64,000 nt of DNA from Amphiura filiformis (lineage: Eukaryota > Echinodermata > Ophiuroidea > Amphilepidida > Amphiuridae). Under the pieces are notes generated by a model that saw only the letters and a list, made by a program, of their open reading frames with translations, ran no database searches and had not been told where the DNA came from. Each line of letters opens with the position of its first letter. The first letter of the stretch is position 1. The translations under genes were made by a program, and so were the position numbers. The DNA lies in NCBI RefSeq assembly GCF_039555335.1, contig NC_092640.1, positions 38,918,295-38,982,294 of the forward strand, in the 5' to 3' direction. This document shows positions 32,125 through 46,180 of this stretch, one piece after another.

Positions 32125-33569
32125 TATTATATGTAGGTGTACGTAAAATGCATTCAAACAAACAACTAACAACTTAAACTAACAAAGTTAAGTTTTTAAT
32201 ATATGTGACATCATACTCTCACTTCCATATATATGTCATTGCTAGACATGATCACATTTTGAACATGTGAGGGCGGGCTTCATTAAGCTTACTTGTGCAC
32301 CAAGATCCTGTCTTAACTGTGTAATCCAATAGGAAAATGAAGAAAATTTGGATTTTGACCTCAAAACTCCAATGTAGCATGATTTTTAAAATCTGCATTT
32401 GAATAATATTTGATACTATCAAGTAATGAAAGCCACATTTCATGAAACATTTATGAAAAGTTTTGTAAAATGGCCCTTCATGCTCAAAAATTTAGCCATA
32501 AAATACATACACACATGTTATGACATAGGAAGCCATTGATAATGCTGGGACACACTTTTTGGCCCATTTTGGGACATTCAGGCGAGCATACTTTTTCTCA
32601 TAACATTGCCAATTATAGGCCTACATACATGATTGACCCCTCATTTTTTAAGTTAAATGATTCTCTTTTTAATGAAAGCAATTTTGGATGAATTTATTAA
32701 ATTTCAAAATTTTATGAACATGCCTATCATTGCATCTTTGGCAACTTTTCCTTTATATTTTGCAGGCTTTGAGTTTTAAGGCATGTTGAACTTAAACGTA
32801 ACATTTTTTAAGCTTTAAACCTGAAGCTTGAACAATCATGTTGAAGGAAGGAAGCTTACAAATGATTATGAAATTGAAAGCGCCTCAACTCACTCAAGAT
32901 TTCGGGGTTTCTGTGTCCAGCTTATCCATACTTGTTTATTTTTATTAAGTAATAATAAATCATACCTTTGCATACACGGTTCCCATTGTCTCAAACCGTT
33001 TCTAATAGCCTGGTTATAATGTTGAAACAGGAGATCGGTCTCGCCAAATTCTCACCCACTGTAAGCTGCCATAGCAATTCATGACTCGTTGAATTGATCC
33101 CACTTTTTATTGGAGCACCACTGACATTGTGATGGTGCGGCCCAGGTGGTGTATGACGTGCATTCCCTAAATTCAGTAAATTTTCATCGTCAACCGTGTA
33201 ATTGAATGGGATTATTTTGAAATTTTAAATAAAACGCTTGAAATATCACAAACAAATAGGCCTATGTTGATAAATATAAATATAAATACAAGCTAAAACC
33301 GTTGGGGTTCGATGGTGAACCCCACAAAACTAACCGAGTCAGATATGGAAAATGCCCGGTACGGCCGGGCGGTTTCACGAGTTGCCGGCTCGATCATGTC
33401 ATCCGCCGCCTGGTGCGGCCGGGGGCACCACTGAAGACTAGCTACCGTGAAGATTGAAATCTATGCTTTTTTTTTATCAGTATAAACCGGCAGGGAATTC
33501 TTAGTATCTAAAATATATATCTAAAATGCTTAAATGTTGCTATCAACTCGGAAGATAGCACATAGGCCT
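32125..33569. other. Unassigned stretch between SAMM50 5' end and the minisatellite
   Basis: AT-rich, no coding exon found. A GC-rich patch at 33350-33432 (GCCGCCTGGTGCGGCCGGGG) resembles 31788-31815 (GCCTGTTGCGGCCGGGGG) and may be repeat-derived. The start of SAMM50 may lie in or near 31.6-32 kb. Confidence 0.4.
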
Positions 33570-35717
33570 ATCAGACGTGTTACTGTCGCTGTGTACTGAG
33601 TCTGAAGATTATGTTACTGTTGCTGTCTACTGCAGATAGCACTCAGATGGTGTTACGGCTGATATTTCCTGAAGATCACATATCATATTGTGTTAGGCCT
33701 ACTACTATCTAGGCCTAGGCCTCAGCTGCTCCTGTGCCCTTAGACTTGGCATTGATGCCGCAGCATCAAGTTTCAAAGCATTCTTCAGCACTTAAAATGG
33801 CATTGGGGCCTTTGCAAAGGATAAAATGGGTGCCCTTCAAAATTCCTAATTCGAGTCCTGGCACATATCAGATGGTGTTAGGACTACTGTTGCTACCGGT
33901 ACCTGCTGAAGATAGCACTACGGTATCAGATGGTGTTACTGTTGCTAGGCCTATCTACTGAAGATATCACATAGGCCTATCATAGTGTTACTACTGCTAT
34001 CTACTGAAGATGGCACATATCAGACGGTGTTACTGTTGCGATCTACCCGATACTGAAGATAGCACATTATCAGCTGATGCTATCTACTGCAGATAGCAAA
34101 TATCAGAATGGTGTAACGGTTGCTATCTACTGAAGATAGCACATATCAGATGATGTTACTGTTGCTATCTACTGAAGATAGCACATATCATATGATATTA
34201 CTGTTGCTATCTACTGAAGATAGCACATATCAGATGGTGTTACTGTTGCTATCTACTGAAGACAGCACATATCATAGGCCTATGATGTTACTGTTGCTAT
34301 CTACTGAAGACAGCACATATCATATGATGTTACTGTTGCTATCTACTGAAGACAGCACATATCATATGATGTTACTGTTGCTATCTACTGAATATAGCAC
34401 ATATCAGATGGTGTTACTGTTGCTATCTACTGAAGACAGCACATATCATATGATGTTACTGTTGCTATCTACTGAAGACAGCACATATTATATGATATGA
34501 TGTTACTGTTGCTATCTAGGCCTACTGAAGATAGCACATATCAGATGGTGTTACTGTTGCTATCTACTGAAGACAGCACATATCATTATGATGTTACTGT
34601 TGCTGTCTACTGAAGATAGCACATATCAGATGGGGTTATTATTGCTATCTACTGAAGATGGCACATAGGCCTATCAGATGGTGTTACTGTTGCTATCTAC
34701 TGCATGAAGATAGCACACATCAGATGGTGTTACTGTTGCTGTAATACTGAAGATAGCACATTAGGCCTAATACCAGTATGTGCTATCTACTGAAGATAGC
34801 ACATATCAGATGGTATTACTGATCTATCGAAGATAGCACATATGAGAATGGTCCTAATTTTGCTTTCTACTGAAGGTCAATGCACAATGCATACATTACC
34901 ACACAACACACTAAGCAGGGCTGTACGGAAGAGGGCATGGTTTTTCCTACGGTACGACGGCATTTTGTAACCAACCAGATTCCTTTTTAGAGAGTAGAAT
35001 CTGGCAAAGTATTTCTAGGAAATACCGTTTGAGCCAAGTCAATCGGACTTTCTATTATCAAGCGAGGGCCGTCTATAGCACGCTACTTTAATGACACGGG
35101 GTGCATGTCAGTGTATTTTGCCGTAAATCGAGTGAGATTTTGGGAATACCTTGTGGTGTTTAGTGCTCCTGTACGACGAGGTCTTTCATCAGTTTTCCTT
35201 GAAAATCGGGGAAAGTAAAGTTTAATATATACATGAGACAATTAAGAGTGAGCCAAGAAATAAAAGACTTTCCCTTTGTAATAATTGAAGTTGAAAGTGA
35301 AAAAAGACAATTTTCTCCCATTGCTTAACTGTGGGACCCCTTTTATTTGAGCAAAAGAGACTACTTTTCCATATGTCTACTGAAGATAGCACATATCAGA
35401 TTGTGTTACTGTTGCTGTCTACTGAAGATATCACATGTCAGATGATGCTGACGATACCGTAGCACATATCATATTGTGTTACTACTGCTATCTACTGATA
35501 GCACATATCAGATGGTGTTACTGTGTACTGAAGAATGGATATCATATTGTTATTATTGCTATCTACTGAAGATAGCACATATCATATGGTGTTACTGTTG
35601 CTGTCTACTGAAGATAGCACATATCAGATGGTATTACTGATCTATCGAAGATAGCACATATGAGAATGGTCCTAATTTTGCTTTCTACTGAAGGTAGGCT
35701 CTACCACATACCTGATG

Positions 35718-36209
35718 CAGGGACGTAGCATGCAAGCGGGGGGACAGGGTGGACGAAGTCCATGGGCCCCGAGGGTTCAGGGGCCCGAGCACAAAAGCGA
35801 AAATTAAATAAGGACTGATAATGGGACGTATTTACCATTGGGCCAGTGTCCAGGGCCCCAAAAATTGCCCTATGCATCTTTCTTTTCACCCCAATAACAG
35901 CATGCTTTTTTAGCCAAAATAGGGCAAAATTGTACAATTTTCCTCTTTACGCGCATTCAAATAGCAAAATTCATGTTGATCTGGGGCCCAAATAGTCTGA
36001 AATTTAATTTTTTCGCATGCTTTGCGCGCAAATGTCATGGTAATATCGGAACAAAATATGTTAGTCCCCCTCTATGTTAAACCAAAACTTGGCCACTAAC
36101 TTGAGTGCACATGCCTTCCTCGGCACAAGAGTTCGGGGCCTCAAAATTTTGCTCTGTCCCAGGGTCCCCATAAGGTAAATCCAGCCCTGATGCTCTTACT
36201 ACGCCCCTG
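35718..36209. mobile_element. hAT-like element, copy 1, inside the 42-bp minisatellite (TSD ACCTGATG)
   Basis: Ends CAGGGACGTAGCA / TACTACGCCCCTG with perfect 8-bp repeats ACCTGATG at 35710-35717 and 36210-36217. Non-coding. Same insertion seen again at 37487-37976 and, truncated, at 40604-40880. Confidence 0.9.
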
Positions 36210-37486
36210 ACCTGATGGTGTTACTGTACGTTGCTGTCTACTGAAGATAGCACATATCAGATGATGTTACTAGCACATATCATATGATGTTACTGTTGCT
36301 GTCTACTAAAGATAGCACATATCAGATGATGTTACTGTTGCTGTCTACTGAAGATAGCACATATCAGATGATGTTACTGTTGCTATCTACTGAAGATAGC
36401 ACATATCATATGATGTTACTGTTGCTGTCTACTGAAGATAACACATATCAGATGATGTTACTGTTGCTGTCTACTGAAGATAGCACATATCAGATTGTGT
36501 TACTGTTGCTGTCTACTGAAGATATCACATGTCAGATGATGCTGACGATACCGTAGCACATATCATATTGTGTTACTACTGCTATCTACTGATAGCACAT
36601 ATCAGATGGTGTTACTGTGTACTGAAGATACCATATTGTTATTATTGCTATCTACTGAAGATCGCACATATCATATGGTGTTACTGTTGCTGTCTACTGA
36701 AGATAGCACATATCAGATGATGTTACTGTTGCTATCTACTGAAGATAGCACATATCATATGATGTTACTGTTGCTGTCTACTGAAGATAGCACATATCAG
36801 ATGATGTTACTGTTGCTATCTACTGAAGATAGCACATATCATATGATGTTACTGTTGCTGTCTACTGAAGATAGCACATATCAGATGGTGTTACTGTTGC
36901 TATCTACTGAAGACAGCACATATCATATGATGTTACTGTTGCTATCTACTGAAGATAGCACATATCAGATGGTGTTACTGTTGCTATCTACTGAAGACAG
37001 CACATATCATATGATGTTACTGTTGCTATCTACTGAAGACAGCACATATCATATGATGTTACTGTTGCTATCTACTGAAGATAGCACATATCAGATGGTG
37101 TTACTGTTGCTATCTACTGAAGACAGCACATATCATATGATATGATGTTACTGTTGCTATCTACTGAAGATAGCACATATCATATGATGTTACTGTTGCT
37201 GTCTACTGAAGATAGCACATATCAGATGGGGTTATTATTGCTATCTACTGAAGATGGCACATATCAGATGGTGTTACTGTTGCTATCTACTGCATGAAGA
37301 TAGCACACATCAGATGGTGTTACTGTTGCTGTAATACTGAAGATAGCACATTAGGCCTACCAGTATGTGCTATCTACTGAAGATAGCACATATCAGATGG
37401 TATTACTGATCTATCGAAGATAGCACATATGAGAATGGTCCTAATTTTGCTTTCTACTGAAGGTAGGCTCTACCACTTACCTGATG

Positions 37487-37976
37487 CAGGGACGTAGCAT
37501 GCAAGCGGGGGGACAGGGTGGACGAAGTCCATGGGCCCCGAGGGTTCAGGGGCCCGAGCACAAAAGCGAAAATTAAATAAGGACTGATAATGGGACGTAT
37601 TTACCATTGGGCCAGTGTCCAGGGCCCCAAAAATTGCCCTATGCATCTTTCTTTTCACCCAATAACAGCATGCTTTTTTAGCCAAAATAGGGCAAAATTG
37701 TACAATTTTCCTCTTTACGCGCATTCAAATAGCAAAATTCATGTTGATCTGGGGCCCAAATAGTCTGAAATTTAATTTTTTCGCATGCTTTGCGCACAAA
37801 TGTCATGGTAACATCGGAACAAAATATGTTAGTCCCCTCTATGTTAAACCAAAACTTGGCCACTAACTTGAGTGCACATGCCTTCCTCGGCACAAGAGTT
37901 CGGGGCCTCAAAATTTTGCTCTGTCCCAGGGTCCCCATAAGGTAAATCCAGCCCTGATGCTCTTACTACGCCCCTG
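37487..37976. mobile_element. hAT-like element, copy 2 (duplicated with the array)
   Basis: Near-identical to 35718-36209, with the same TSD and the same flanking minisatellite units. It arose by segmental duplication and not by a new insertion. Confidence 0.88.
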
Positions 37977-40603
37977 ACCTGATGGTGTTACTGTACGTTG
38001 CTGTCTACTGAAGATAGCACATATCAGATGATGTTACTAGCACATATCATATGATGTTACTGTTGCTGTCTACTGAAGATAGCACATATCAGATGATTTT
38101 ATTGTTGCTGTCTACTGAAGATAGCACATATCATATGATGTTACTGTTGCTGTCTACTAAAGATAGCACATATCAGATGATGTTACTGTTGCTGTCTACT
38201 GAAGATAGCACATATCAGATGATGTTACTGTTGCTATCTACTGAAGATAGCACATATCATATGATGTTACTGTTGCTGTCTACTGAAGATAGCACATATC
38301 AGATGATGTTACTGTTGCTGTCTACTGAAGATAGCACATATCAGATTGTGTTACTGTTGCTGTCTACTGAAGATATCACATGTCAGATGATGCTGACGAT
38401 ACCGTAGCACATATCATATTGTGTTACTACTGCTATCTACTGATAGCACATATCAGATGGTGTTACTGTGTACTGAAGATATCATATTGTTATTATTGCT
38501 ATCTACTGAAGATAGCACATATCATATGGTGTTACTGTTGCTGTCTACTGAAGATAGCACATATCAGATGATGTTACTGTTGCTATCTACTGAAGATAGC
38601 ACATATCATATGGTGTTACTGTTGCTGTCTACTGAAGATAGCACATATCAGATGATGTACTGTTGCTATCTACTGAAGATAGCACATATCATATGATGTT
38701 ACTGTTGCTGTCTACTGAAGATAGCACATATCAGATGTTACTGTTGCTGTCTACTGAAGATAGCACACATCAGATTGTGTTACTGTTGCTGTCTACTGAA
38801 GATATCACATGTCAGATGATGCTGACGATACCGTAGCACATATCATATTGTGTTACTACTGATATCTACTGATAGCACATATCAGATGGTGTTACCGTGT
38901 ACTGAAGATATCATATTGTTATTATTGCTATCTACTGAAGATAGCACATATCATATGGTGTTACTGTTGCTGTCTACTGAAGATAGCACATATCAGATGA
39001 TGTTACTGTCTACTGAAGACAGCACATATCATATGATGTTACTGTTGCTATCTACTGAAGATAGCACATATCATATGATGTTACTGTTGCTGTCTACTGA
39101 AGATAGCACATATCAGATGTTACTGTTGCTGTCTACTGAAGATAGCACATATCAGATTGTGTTACTGTTGCTGTCTACTGAAGATATCACATGTCAGATG
39201 ATGCTGACGATACCGTAGCACATATCATATTGTGTTACTACTGCTATCTACTGATAGCACATATCAGATGGTGTTACCGTGTACTGAAGATATCATATTG
39301 TTATTATTGCTATCTACTGAAGACAGCACATATCATATGATGTTACTGTTGCTGTCTACTGAAGATAGCACATATCAGATGATGTTACTGTTGCTATCTA
39401 CTGAAGATAGCACATATCATATGATGTTACTGTTGCTGTCTACTGAAGATAGCACATATCAGATGATGTTACTGTTGGCATCTACTGAAGATAGCACATA
39501 TCATATGATGTTACTGTTGCTGTCTACTGAAGATAGCACATATCAGATGATGTTACTGTTGCTGTCTACTGAAGATAGCACATATCAGATGATGTTACTG
39601 TTGCTGTCTACTGAAGATTATCAGATGGTGTTACTGTTGCTATCTACTGAAGATAGCACATATCATTTGATGTTACTGTTGCTGTCTACTGAAGATAGCA
39701 CATATCAGATGATGTTACTGTTGCTGTCTACTGAAGATAGCACATATCAGATGATGTTACTGTTGCTGTCTACTGAAGATAGCACATATCAGATGATGTT
39801 ACTGTTACTGTCTACTGAAGATAGCACATATCAGATGATGTTACTGTTGCTGTCTACTGAAGATAGCACATATCAGATGATGTTACTGTTGCTGTCTACT
39901 GAAGATAGCACATATCAGATGATGTTACTGTTGCTATCTACTGAAGATAGCACATATCAGATGATGTTACTGTTGCTGTCTACTGAAGATAGCACATATC
40001 AGATGATGTTACTGTTGCTGTCTACTGAAGATAGCACATATCAGATGATGTTACTGTTGCTGTCTACTGAAGATAGCACATATCAGATTGTGTTACTGTT
40101 GCTGTCTACTGAAGATAGCACATATCAGATGATGTTACTGTTGCTATCTACTGAAGATAGCACATATCAGATGATGTTACTGTTGCTGTCTACTGAAGAT
40201 AGCACATATCAGATGATGTTACTGTTGCGGTCTACTGAAGATAGCACATATCAGATGATGTTAGTGTCTACTGAAGATAGCACATATCAGATTGTGTTAC
40301 TGTTGCTGTCTACTGAAGATATCACATGTCAGATGATGCTGACGATACCGTAGCACATATCATATTGTGTTACTACTGCTATCTACTGATAGCACATATC
40401 AGATGGTGTTACTGTGTACTGAAGATATCATATTGTTATTATTGCTATCTACTGAAGATAGCACATATCATATGGTGTTACTGTTGCTGTCTACTGAAGA
40501 TAGCACATATCAGATGGTATTACTGATCTATCGAAGATAGCACATATGAGAATGGTCCTAATTTTGCTTTCTACTGAAGGTAGGCTCTACCACTTACCTG
40601 ATG

Positions 40604-40880
40604 CAGGGACGTAGCATGCAAGCGGGGGACAGGGTGGATTTGAGTCCATGGGCCCCAAGGGTTCAGGGCCCGAGCACAAAAGCGAAAATTAAATAAGGGC
40701 TGATAATGGGACGTATTTACCATTGGGCCCCAAAAATTGCCCTATGCATCTTTCTTTTCACCCCAATAACAGCATGTTTTTTTAGCCAAAATGTGGCAAA
40801 ATTGTAAAATTTTCCTCTTTACGCGCATTCAAATAGCAAAATTCATGTTGATCTGGGGCCCAAATAGTCTGAAATTTAAT
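40604..40880. mobile_element. hAT-like element, copy 3 (right half deleted)
   Basis: Shares the left end and left flank of copies 1 and 2. It stops abruptly after TCTGAAATTTAAT, where the 42-bp repeat resumes, so a deletion removed the right end. Confidence 0.85.
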
Positions 40881-41171
40881 CTATCTACTGAAGATAGCAC
40901 ATATCAGATGGTGATACTGTTGCTGTCTACTGAAGATAGCACATAGCAGATGGTGTTACTGTTGCTATCTACTGAAGATAGCACATATCAGATAGTGTTA
41001 CTGTTGCCGTCTACTGAAGATAGCACATATCAGATGGTGTTACTGTTGCTGTCTACTGAAGATAGCACATATCAGATGGTGTTACTGTTGCTATGTACAA
41101 AAGATAGCACATATCATATGTTTCTGTTGCTGTCTACTGAAGATAACACATCAGATGGTGTTACTGTTGCT

Positions 41172-42540
41172 ACACTCATAGAAATTGTTCGTTGGCATTA
41201 CTCAGTAAGTTGATGTAAGTCGTTGCGTCAACTTAAGGGTTGACGAGGTATTGTTGGTCGAAGCAACCAAAAAAATCGATTGTCATTATCTAAATCAATA
41301 TATTAGTCAAAAATAACACTTTGATGTTTTGCAAAAGTGCATTCTACAAATCATATACATCGAAAACGTGCTTAATTTATTATTGCTAATGAGTTATGTA
41401 CGTTTTACAAAAGTGTTGTTGTTTCAGCCCTTTTTTCAACATAACACAAGAACCACAGGACCTACAAAAATATATCTGTGATATTTGGATTCTTCTCCAA
41501 GCTCGCTATGAATTGAGCAATGCAGATTTTGCCAAAGCTCACTGCCATTTGCAAGATGCTGTGAACTACCAAATCGCAACAATTTAAAATTGTTGCTAAC
41601 CTTAAGTAATGCCAACGCGTACAATTTTGAGTAACGCTGACTCGATATCATTATGCTGGTCGCACTCATTTGCACTTACTTGTTGTTACAACTCAGAAAA
41701 TGAAACTAGGTTAGCATAATTTTCTAGAGGTGTGCTATAGTATACAAAATTTTGCACTGATTACAAAAATAAATATTTGAATACTGCTAAATGTGCAGAA
41801 AATTATCCAATTACGTGAATTAAGTAACAAAGTACCAAATTGGAATAACTCAAAACAATAAGTACCAGTAACTTAATATGAACGAGTTACATCAACTTAC
41901 ATGTTGAGTTACAATAACTCAACTAATTGGTTCTTTGAACCTTGTTTATTTTTCTAAGTTCCCTGAACTTGAATTCAGAAGTTGGCATTACTTAAAAAGT
42001 TGACGCAACGACTTACATCAACTTTTTAAAGGGGCATTTCGTGATCCACAGCCTCATCCCCCACTTTTCTCAAAAAAAGTTGCGATTTTTATATCACTGG
42101 AAACCTCTGGCTACATAATGTTTATGTACAAAATATTTCTTGCAGATTAATTCGTTTTGCAAAGATATCGTGAAATTTGAATTTCGTTCTGGTGCACCAG
42201 AACGAAATTACAACACATTGTCTATGGAGCAGTGTAATACACATAATCATGCATAACTCGCAAACGCAAAATCGGAATCAACTGAAATTTTGGGAATAGG
42301 CTTTTTTCGTGGATATGTACTGAAAAATGTCATAAAAAGAGGATGCTAGGATCACAAAATCCTCCTTTACGTAATGCCAACAAAGTTGATTAGTTGACGG
42401 AACTTTTTGAGCATTTTTTAAGTTCGGATAACTAAAATGAATTTTGTTTTGGCAACTTTTACACTATTTTTGAGTTGTCCAAACTTAACCCTTTTGAATT
42501 GCGCCAACAAGGCGAACAAGTCATTTCTATGAGTGTAGCT
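41172..42540. mobile_element. Inverted-repeat element (~1.36 kb) inserted in the minisatellite
   Basis: ACACTCATAGAAAT at the left and ATTTCTATGAGTGT at the right are inverse. Internal inverted segments (GTTGATGTAAGTCGTTGCGT near 41210 against its complement near 42005-42025) suggest further nested palindromes. Short open frames inside have no recognised homology. The 42-bp repeats stop and restart at its ends. Confidence 0.75.
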
Positions 42541-43114
42541 AGTGAAGATAGTACATATCAGATTGTGTTACTGATCTATTGAAGATAGCACATATCAGAA
42601 TGGTATTAATGTTGCTGTCTGCGATAGGTATCACATCTGGTGATGTTAATGCTGCTATCCGAAGAAGATAGCACATAATATGATTGTGTTATTGTTGCTA
42701 TCTAATGAAGATAGCACCTCGGGTTGTGTTAATAGCTGTTAATGTTGCTACCTACTGAAGACAGCACATATCAGATGCTGTTGACACTGCAAGCACAATT
42801 GTCAGGTTATATAAAGGGCATAAAACATTTTAATAACGTTGCAAAAACATTTTAAAAGGTTGATGCAAAACTTAACATGTTAGTTGACAAAAAAATTGCA
42901 AAAAATGTTTTCAAAAAATATTTATACATTAACATTTTGACATTATTTAAAGTGTTGTTGTAGTGGGGTTTTTTATACAAAACGTTTTCATATCCTGTAT
43001 AAAACCCAACATTTAAATGCTATTAAAACATTTTAAAAACATTTTTGTGTTTGCTGGGAATGTTGTGATCTAGGCCTAGCTATTGTTCAACCTTTGAATT
43101 ACTATACTTTGTAC

Positions 43115-43267
43115 CAGGGCCGCAGCAAGCGGGGCGGCCGCCCCACTTTTTGAGAAATTTGTTATGTTTTTCTTTATATCATTATTTAATTTGGGCATAT
43201 ATTTGTAATTTGGCCGCCCCACATTTGTGATGGCTGCCCCACATTTTTCAACCTTGCTACGGCCCTG
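43115..43267. mobile_element. 153-bp hAT MITE with TSD CTTTGTAC
   Basis: CAGGGCCGCAGCAAG / CTTGCTACGGCCCTG ends. CTTTGTAC is exact at 43107-43114 and 43268-43275. Confidence 0.92.
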
Positions 43268-44394
43268 CTTTGTACTGGACCAATGAATTGTGGTTTAGGA
43301 GTGTGACAAATAGATAGACATGCATATAATAGTGCACAGATACAAGTAAACCATCTAAAATTCAGCAAAGGATCCAAGTATATTTGTCAACTTTCACAAG
43401 AGCATAAATTTTCCTCATTCTTAACTAATAAAATAATAAACATGTAAATGAAAAGATGCATGGTATTTGAACAAGGTATAAAATTTGATAATGGGATTAA
43501 ATATAGCAATAATTGGAATGTAATTTTGTTTTTCAATTTTAACGTTGCCACAGCATGTCTTTATTGATTTATGGGAGTTATTATCAGTCATCATAGCATG
43601 ATACACCAGGAACATTCTTCAATGTCAAAACTGCAAATTAGACCCCGAGCCCCACTCCCCGGCTCAGTGGCCCCAGTACGCCCTGGATAACTGGTATGCC
43701 ATTATGCAGACATAACACAGGCAGTATCTAATTTGCATAGTTGTAACATCAAACTTGATGTCTGATCGATCAGAGCATATCAGTTTATAATAATACATGT
43801 ATGAGGACTTAGGGATTGCAACTAATACTTGATTGAAGAACTTACACAAGCCATAAACTTCCTTGAGAGATTTTATTTTGATTCAACATAAGAAATTATT
43901 ACATCAATTTAACATCAAGACACAACCAACAAACTTATTTACTATAAAAAATTGTTTCACCTCAAGTTCGGTAGTGACGTATGTGCACATTTAGCTTGCC
44001 GCAGTATGGAATCCTGCACGTAAAGTTAAACGTGCAAAGCATAAACGCATGTGTAAGGACGGCTTGTCGGCACACTTGCCGTGCAACCGCAAACAATCCT
44101 TGACGTCATTACCGAACTTAAAGCGAACCAATGTATACATACATATTGAAACACATGTTACACCCAACAAAATAGTAGTCGACTTGTTCTCGTTTCAAAC
44201 GGACAACCTATCTGTAAAAAAACTCAACACAAAACAATGGCACTTTGAAACAAAGATATGGCATTTCAAAAAAAGGTTTTTTTTATCAATTATGTCAGTT
44301 ATTAAATGGACATTCAGAGATCTGCCAATACCAAACTACACTATATTCCCCACACATTTTTGCACTTTCAGATTCCTTGCAATAAGCTAAACAC

Positions 44395-44645
44395 TATGGT
44401 CCGTATGCACAAAAGAGTTGGACCAGGTCTAAACTTAGACCTGGTCTGAGTGATATTTAGTCTCAGGATTAAGGACATTTTCTTTTACATTATTTAAGTT
44501 TTTTGGTATTTTTTTTTAACATTGCATTTTAATCTTTAGAATTTACTAGCTACTCTGGGAAGGAAATAATAGTAAAGGACCATTCCTGATGGAACTAAAT
44601 TCCACTTAGACCCGGTCTAACTCTTTTGTACATACGGACCTATAG
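44395..44645. mobile_element. MITE with GGTCCGTATGCACAAAAGAG ends (~250 bp)
   Basis: ~40-bp inverted ends reading into AGGTCTAA. Probably a TA target. Confidence 0.82.
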
Positions 44646-45238
44646 GTTCAGCCGAAATAACTTTTGTCCACCGATTCAATATCCGATACCAATTCTATAA
44701 TATTGGCAGATATCCGATTGATATCATATTGCATCTTAATTGTGGTGACAATTTCGATTTACAATGTGGTTTTCCTTTTGCAGCTAATGATGAATGTCTA
44801 TCAAATGCCTATCAAGAAACTTGCAAAAATTGGGTTTTTTTGGGCCCTTGCCGGATCTCTGAAAGTGCTTTTCACCAGTGTAAGTTGAAGGTGCTATAGT
44901 CCATTCACTATAAGATGGCACATGACTTTTGGAAAAGCACACAAGTCCCCAGGGGAGACAAAGACCAAATGGTATACAAAACATAAAATGTGTGGGTGCT
45001 TTAGTGAATGTTGAAACATCTTGAACATATCCTTTTTTGACATTGCAAATTTGTGCTTTTAAATTTCACTGTAGGTGTGTAAAACACCAAATTAATGTTA
45101 TGTGAAAGTTAATGTTCTGTGAAAATGTCCACTTTTTACAGTACATGTGCAGACAGTAGTTGCTGTGCAACAAGCATGCCGACTGACATGCCTGGAAAAG
45201 ATGTGGAATCCAGGAATTTCCTTCTCAGGGAAACTTAG

Positions 45239-45348
45239 GTAGAGGTCTCATTTAAGACAGACCATCATGATATGCTAATTAGGGTCATGGTCAGTGAACC
45301 CTGACCCTAATTACCATATCAAGATGGTCTGTCTTAAATGAGACATTT
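45239..45348. repeat. Palindrome with ~48-bp arms
   Basis: TCTCATTTAAGACAGACCAT and CTAATTAGGGTCA arms inverted about a short centre at 45297. Confidence 0.82.
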
Positions 45349-46122
45349 ACCGAAACTTTGCACTCCCAAATATAGAAAATACATTAGAAATTGTGCAAAA
45401 ATATTACTACTTTGGTTAAACATTTGAGCTGCTTTCCTGGAAAATAGACAGTTTATTTATGCCTGCCAATTGTACTCTGAACATGACATAGAACCTCCAC
45501 TCTGATTTATAAACTTATTACCATATCATCGTCTGCATCACATACTGTCTCAAAAGGCTGCCTTGTGTGATTTTTATTATCACTGTTGTATTTTCATATT
45601 ATTTTATATTTCAGATTGCTTCTTTCTTTTACAAATGGACATGGGATTGTAATATTACGATAATACCCGAAAACTAATCATATTAAGTTAATTTTACCGT
45701 GTATCTCAACACAATTAGATGACAATAATTAAAAAATCACACCAGGCAGCTTTGTGAAATACGACAGTATCTGATGCAGACAATATATTTATCCATTTCA
45801 GTTGTTCTACAGTATGCAAGTCAATAATTACCTATTTTACTGAACAGTGATAACACCTGTAATCAGACAATTCCATTCCTTATGAGAATAATGTGTACAT
45901 GTATACATCTACTTATGTTTGCGTCAATTTCAAAATGAAATGACTGAAGGAAATCAACAATATTCAAGTCCTCATGATTTCAGTCACCGATAATACAGCT
46001 CATCAAAGTACCAATACACCATTTTAGATAATAATATGTACACCTCCCTCGCTTAGGGAACAAATCAAAAGATTCAAGTTCTACTAAAGGTAACTATAGT
46101 TTTTTGTTTCATAGCCGACCCA

Positions 46123-46180
46123 AACCTGTAAAGTGTGCTGAGGCTTGTGGATCAACGTCTATAAATTACTGCGTTTCTTC
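46123..46180 (+). mobile_element. 3' tail fragment of the 15000-type SINE
   Basis: GCTGAGGCTTGTGGATCAAC and CTATAAATTACTG only; head and core are absent. Confidence 0.65.

Larger units (their letters stand above)
33570..42790 (+). repeat. 42-bp minisatellite array (~9.2 kb with insertions)
   Basis: The unit is GTTACTGTTGCT(A/G)TCTACT then GAAGA(T/C)AGCACATATCA(T/G) and ATGAT, 42 bp. Within each unit GCTATCT-ACTGA-AGATAGC can fold as a 7-bp hairpin, and ATCATATGAT in one variant is a palindrome. Units are most regular at 36230-37300 and 38000-40550 and degenerate at both edges. 42 is a multiple of 3, so long spurious open frames (14-residue repeats, up to 373 codons) appear in more than one frame. 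A variant module with ACGATACCGT recurs near 35451, 36544, 38396, 38824, 39207 and 40342, which marks higher-order repeats. Confidence 0.95.

Noticed and set aside
39232..40353. 373-codon open frame of 14-residue repeats in the minisatellite
   Set aside because: The repeat unit is 42 bp, so any frame lacking a stop stays open indefinitely. A second plus frame is also open, and variants are not biased to synonymous positions.
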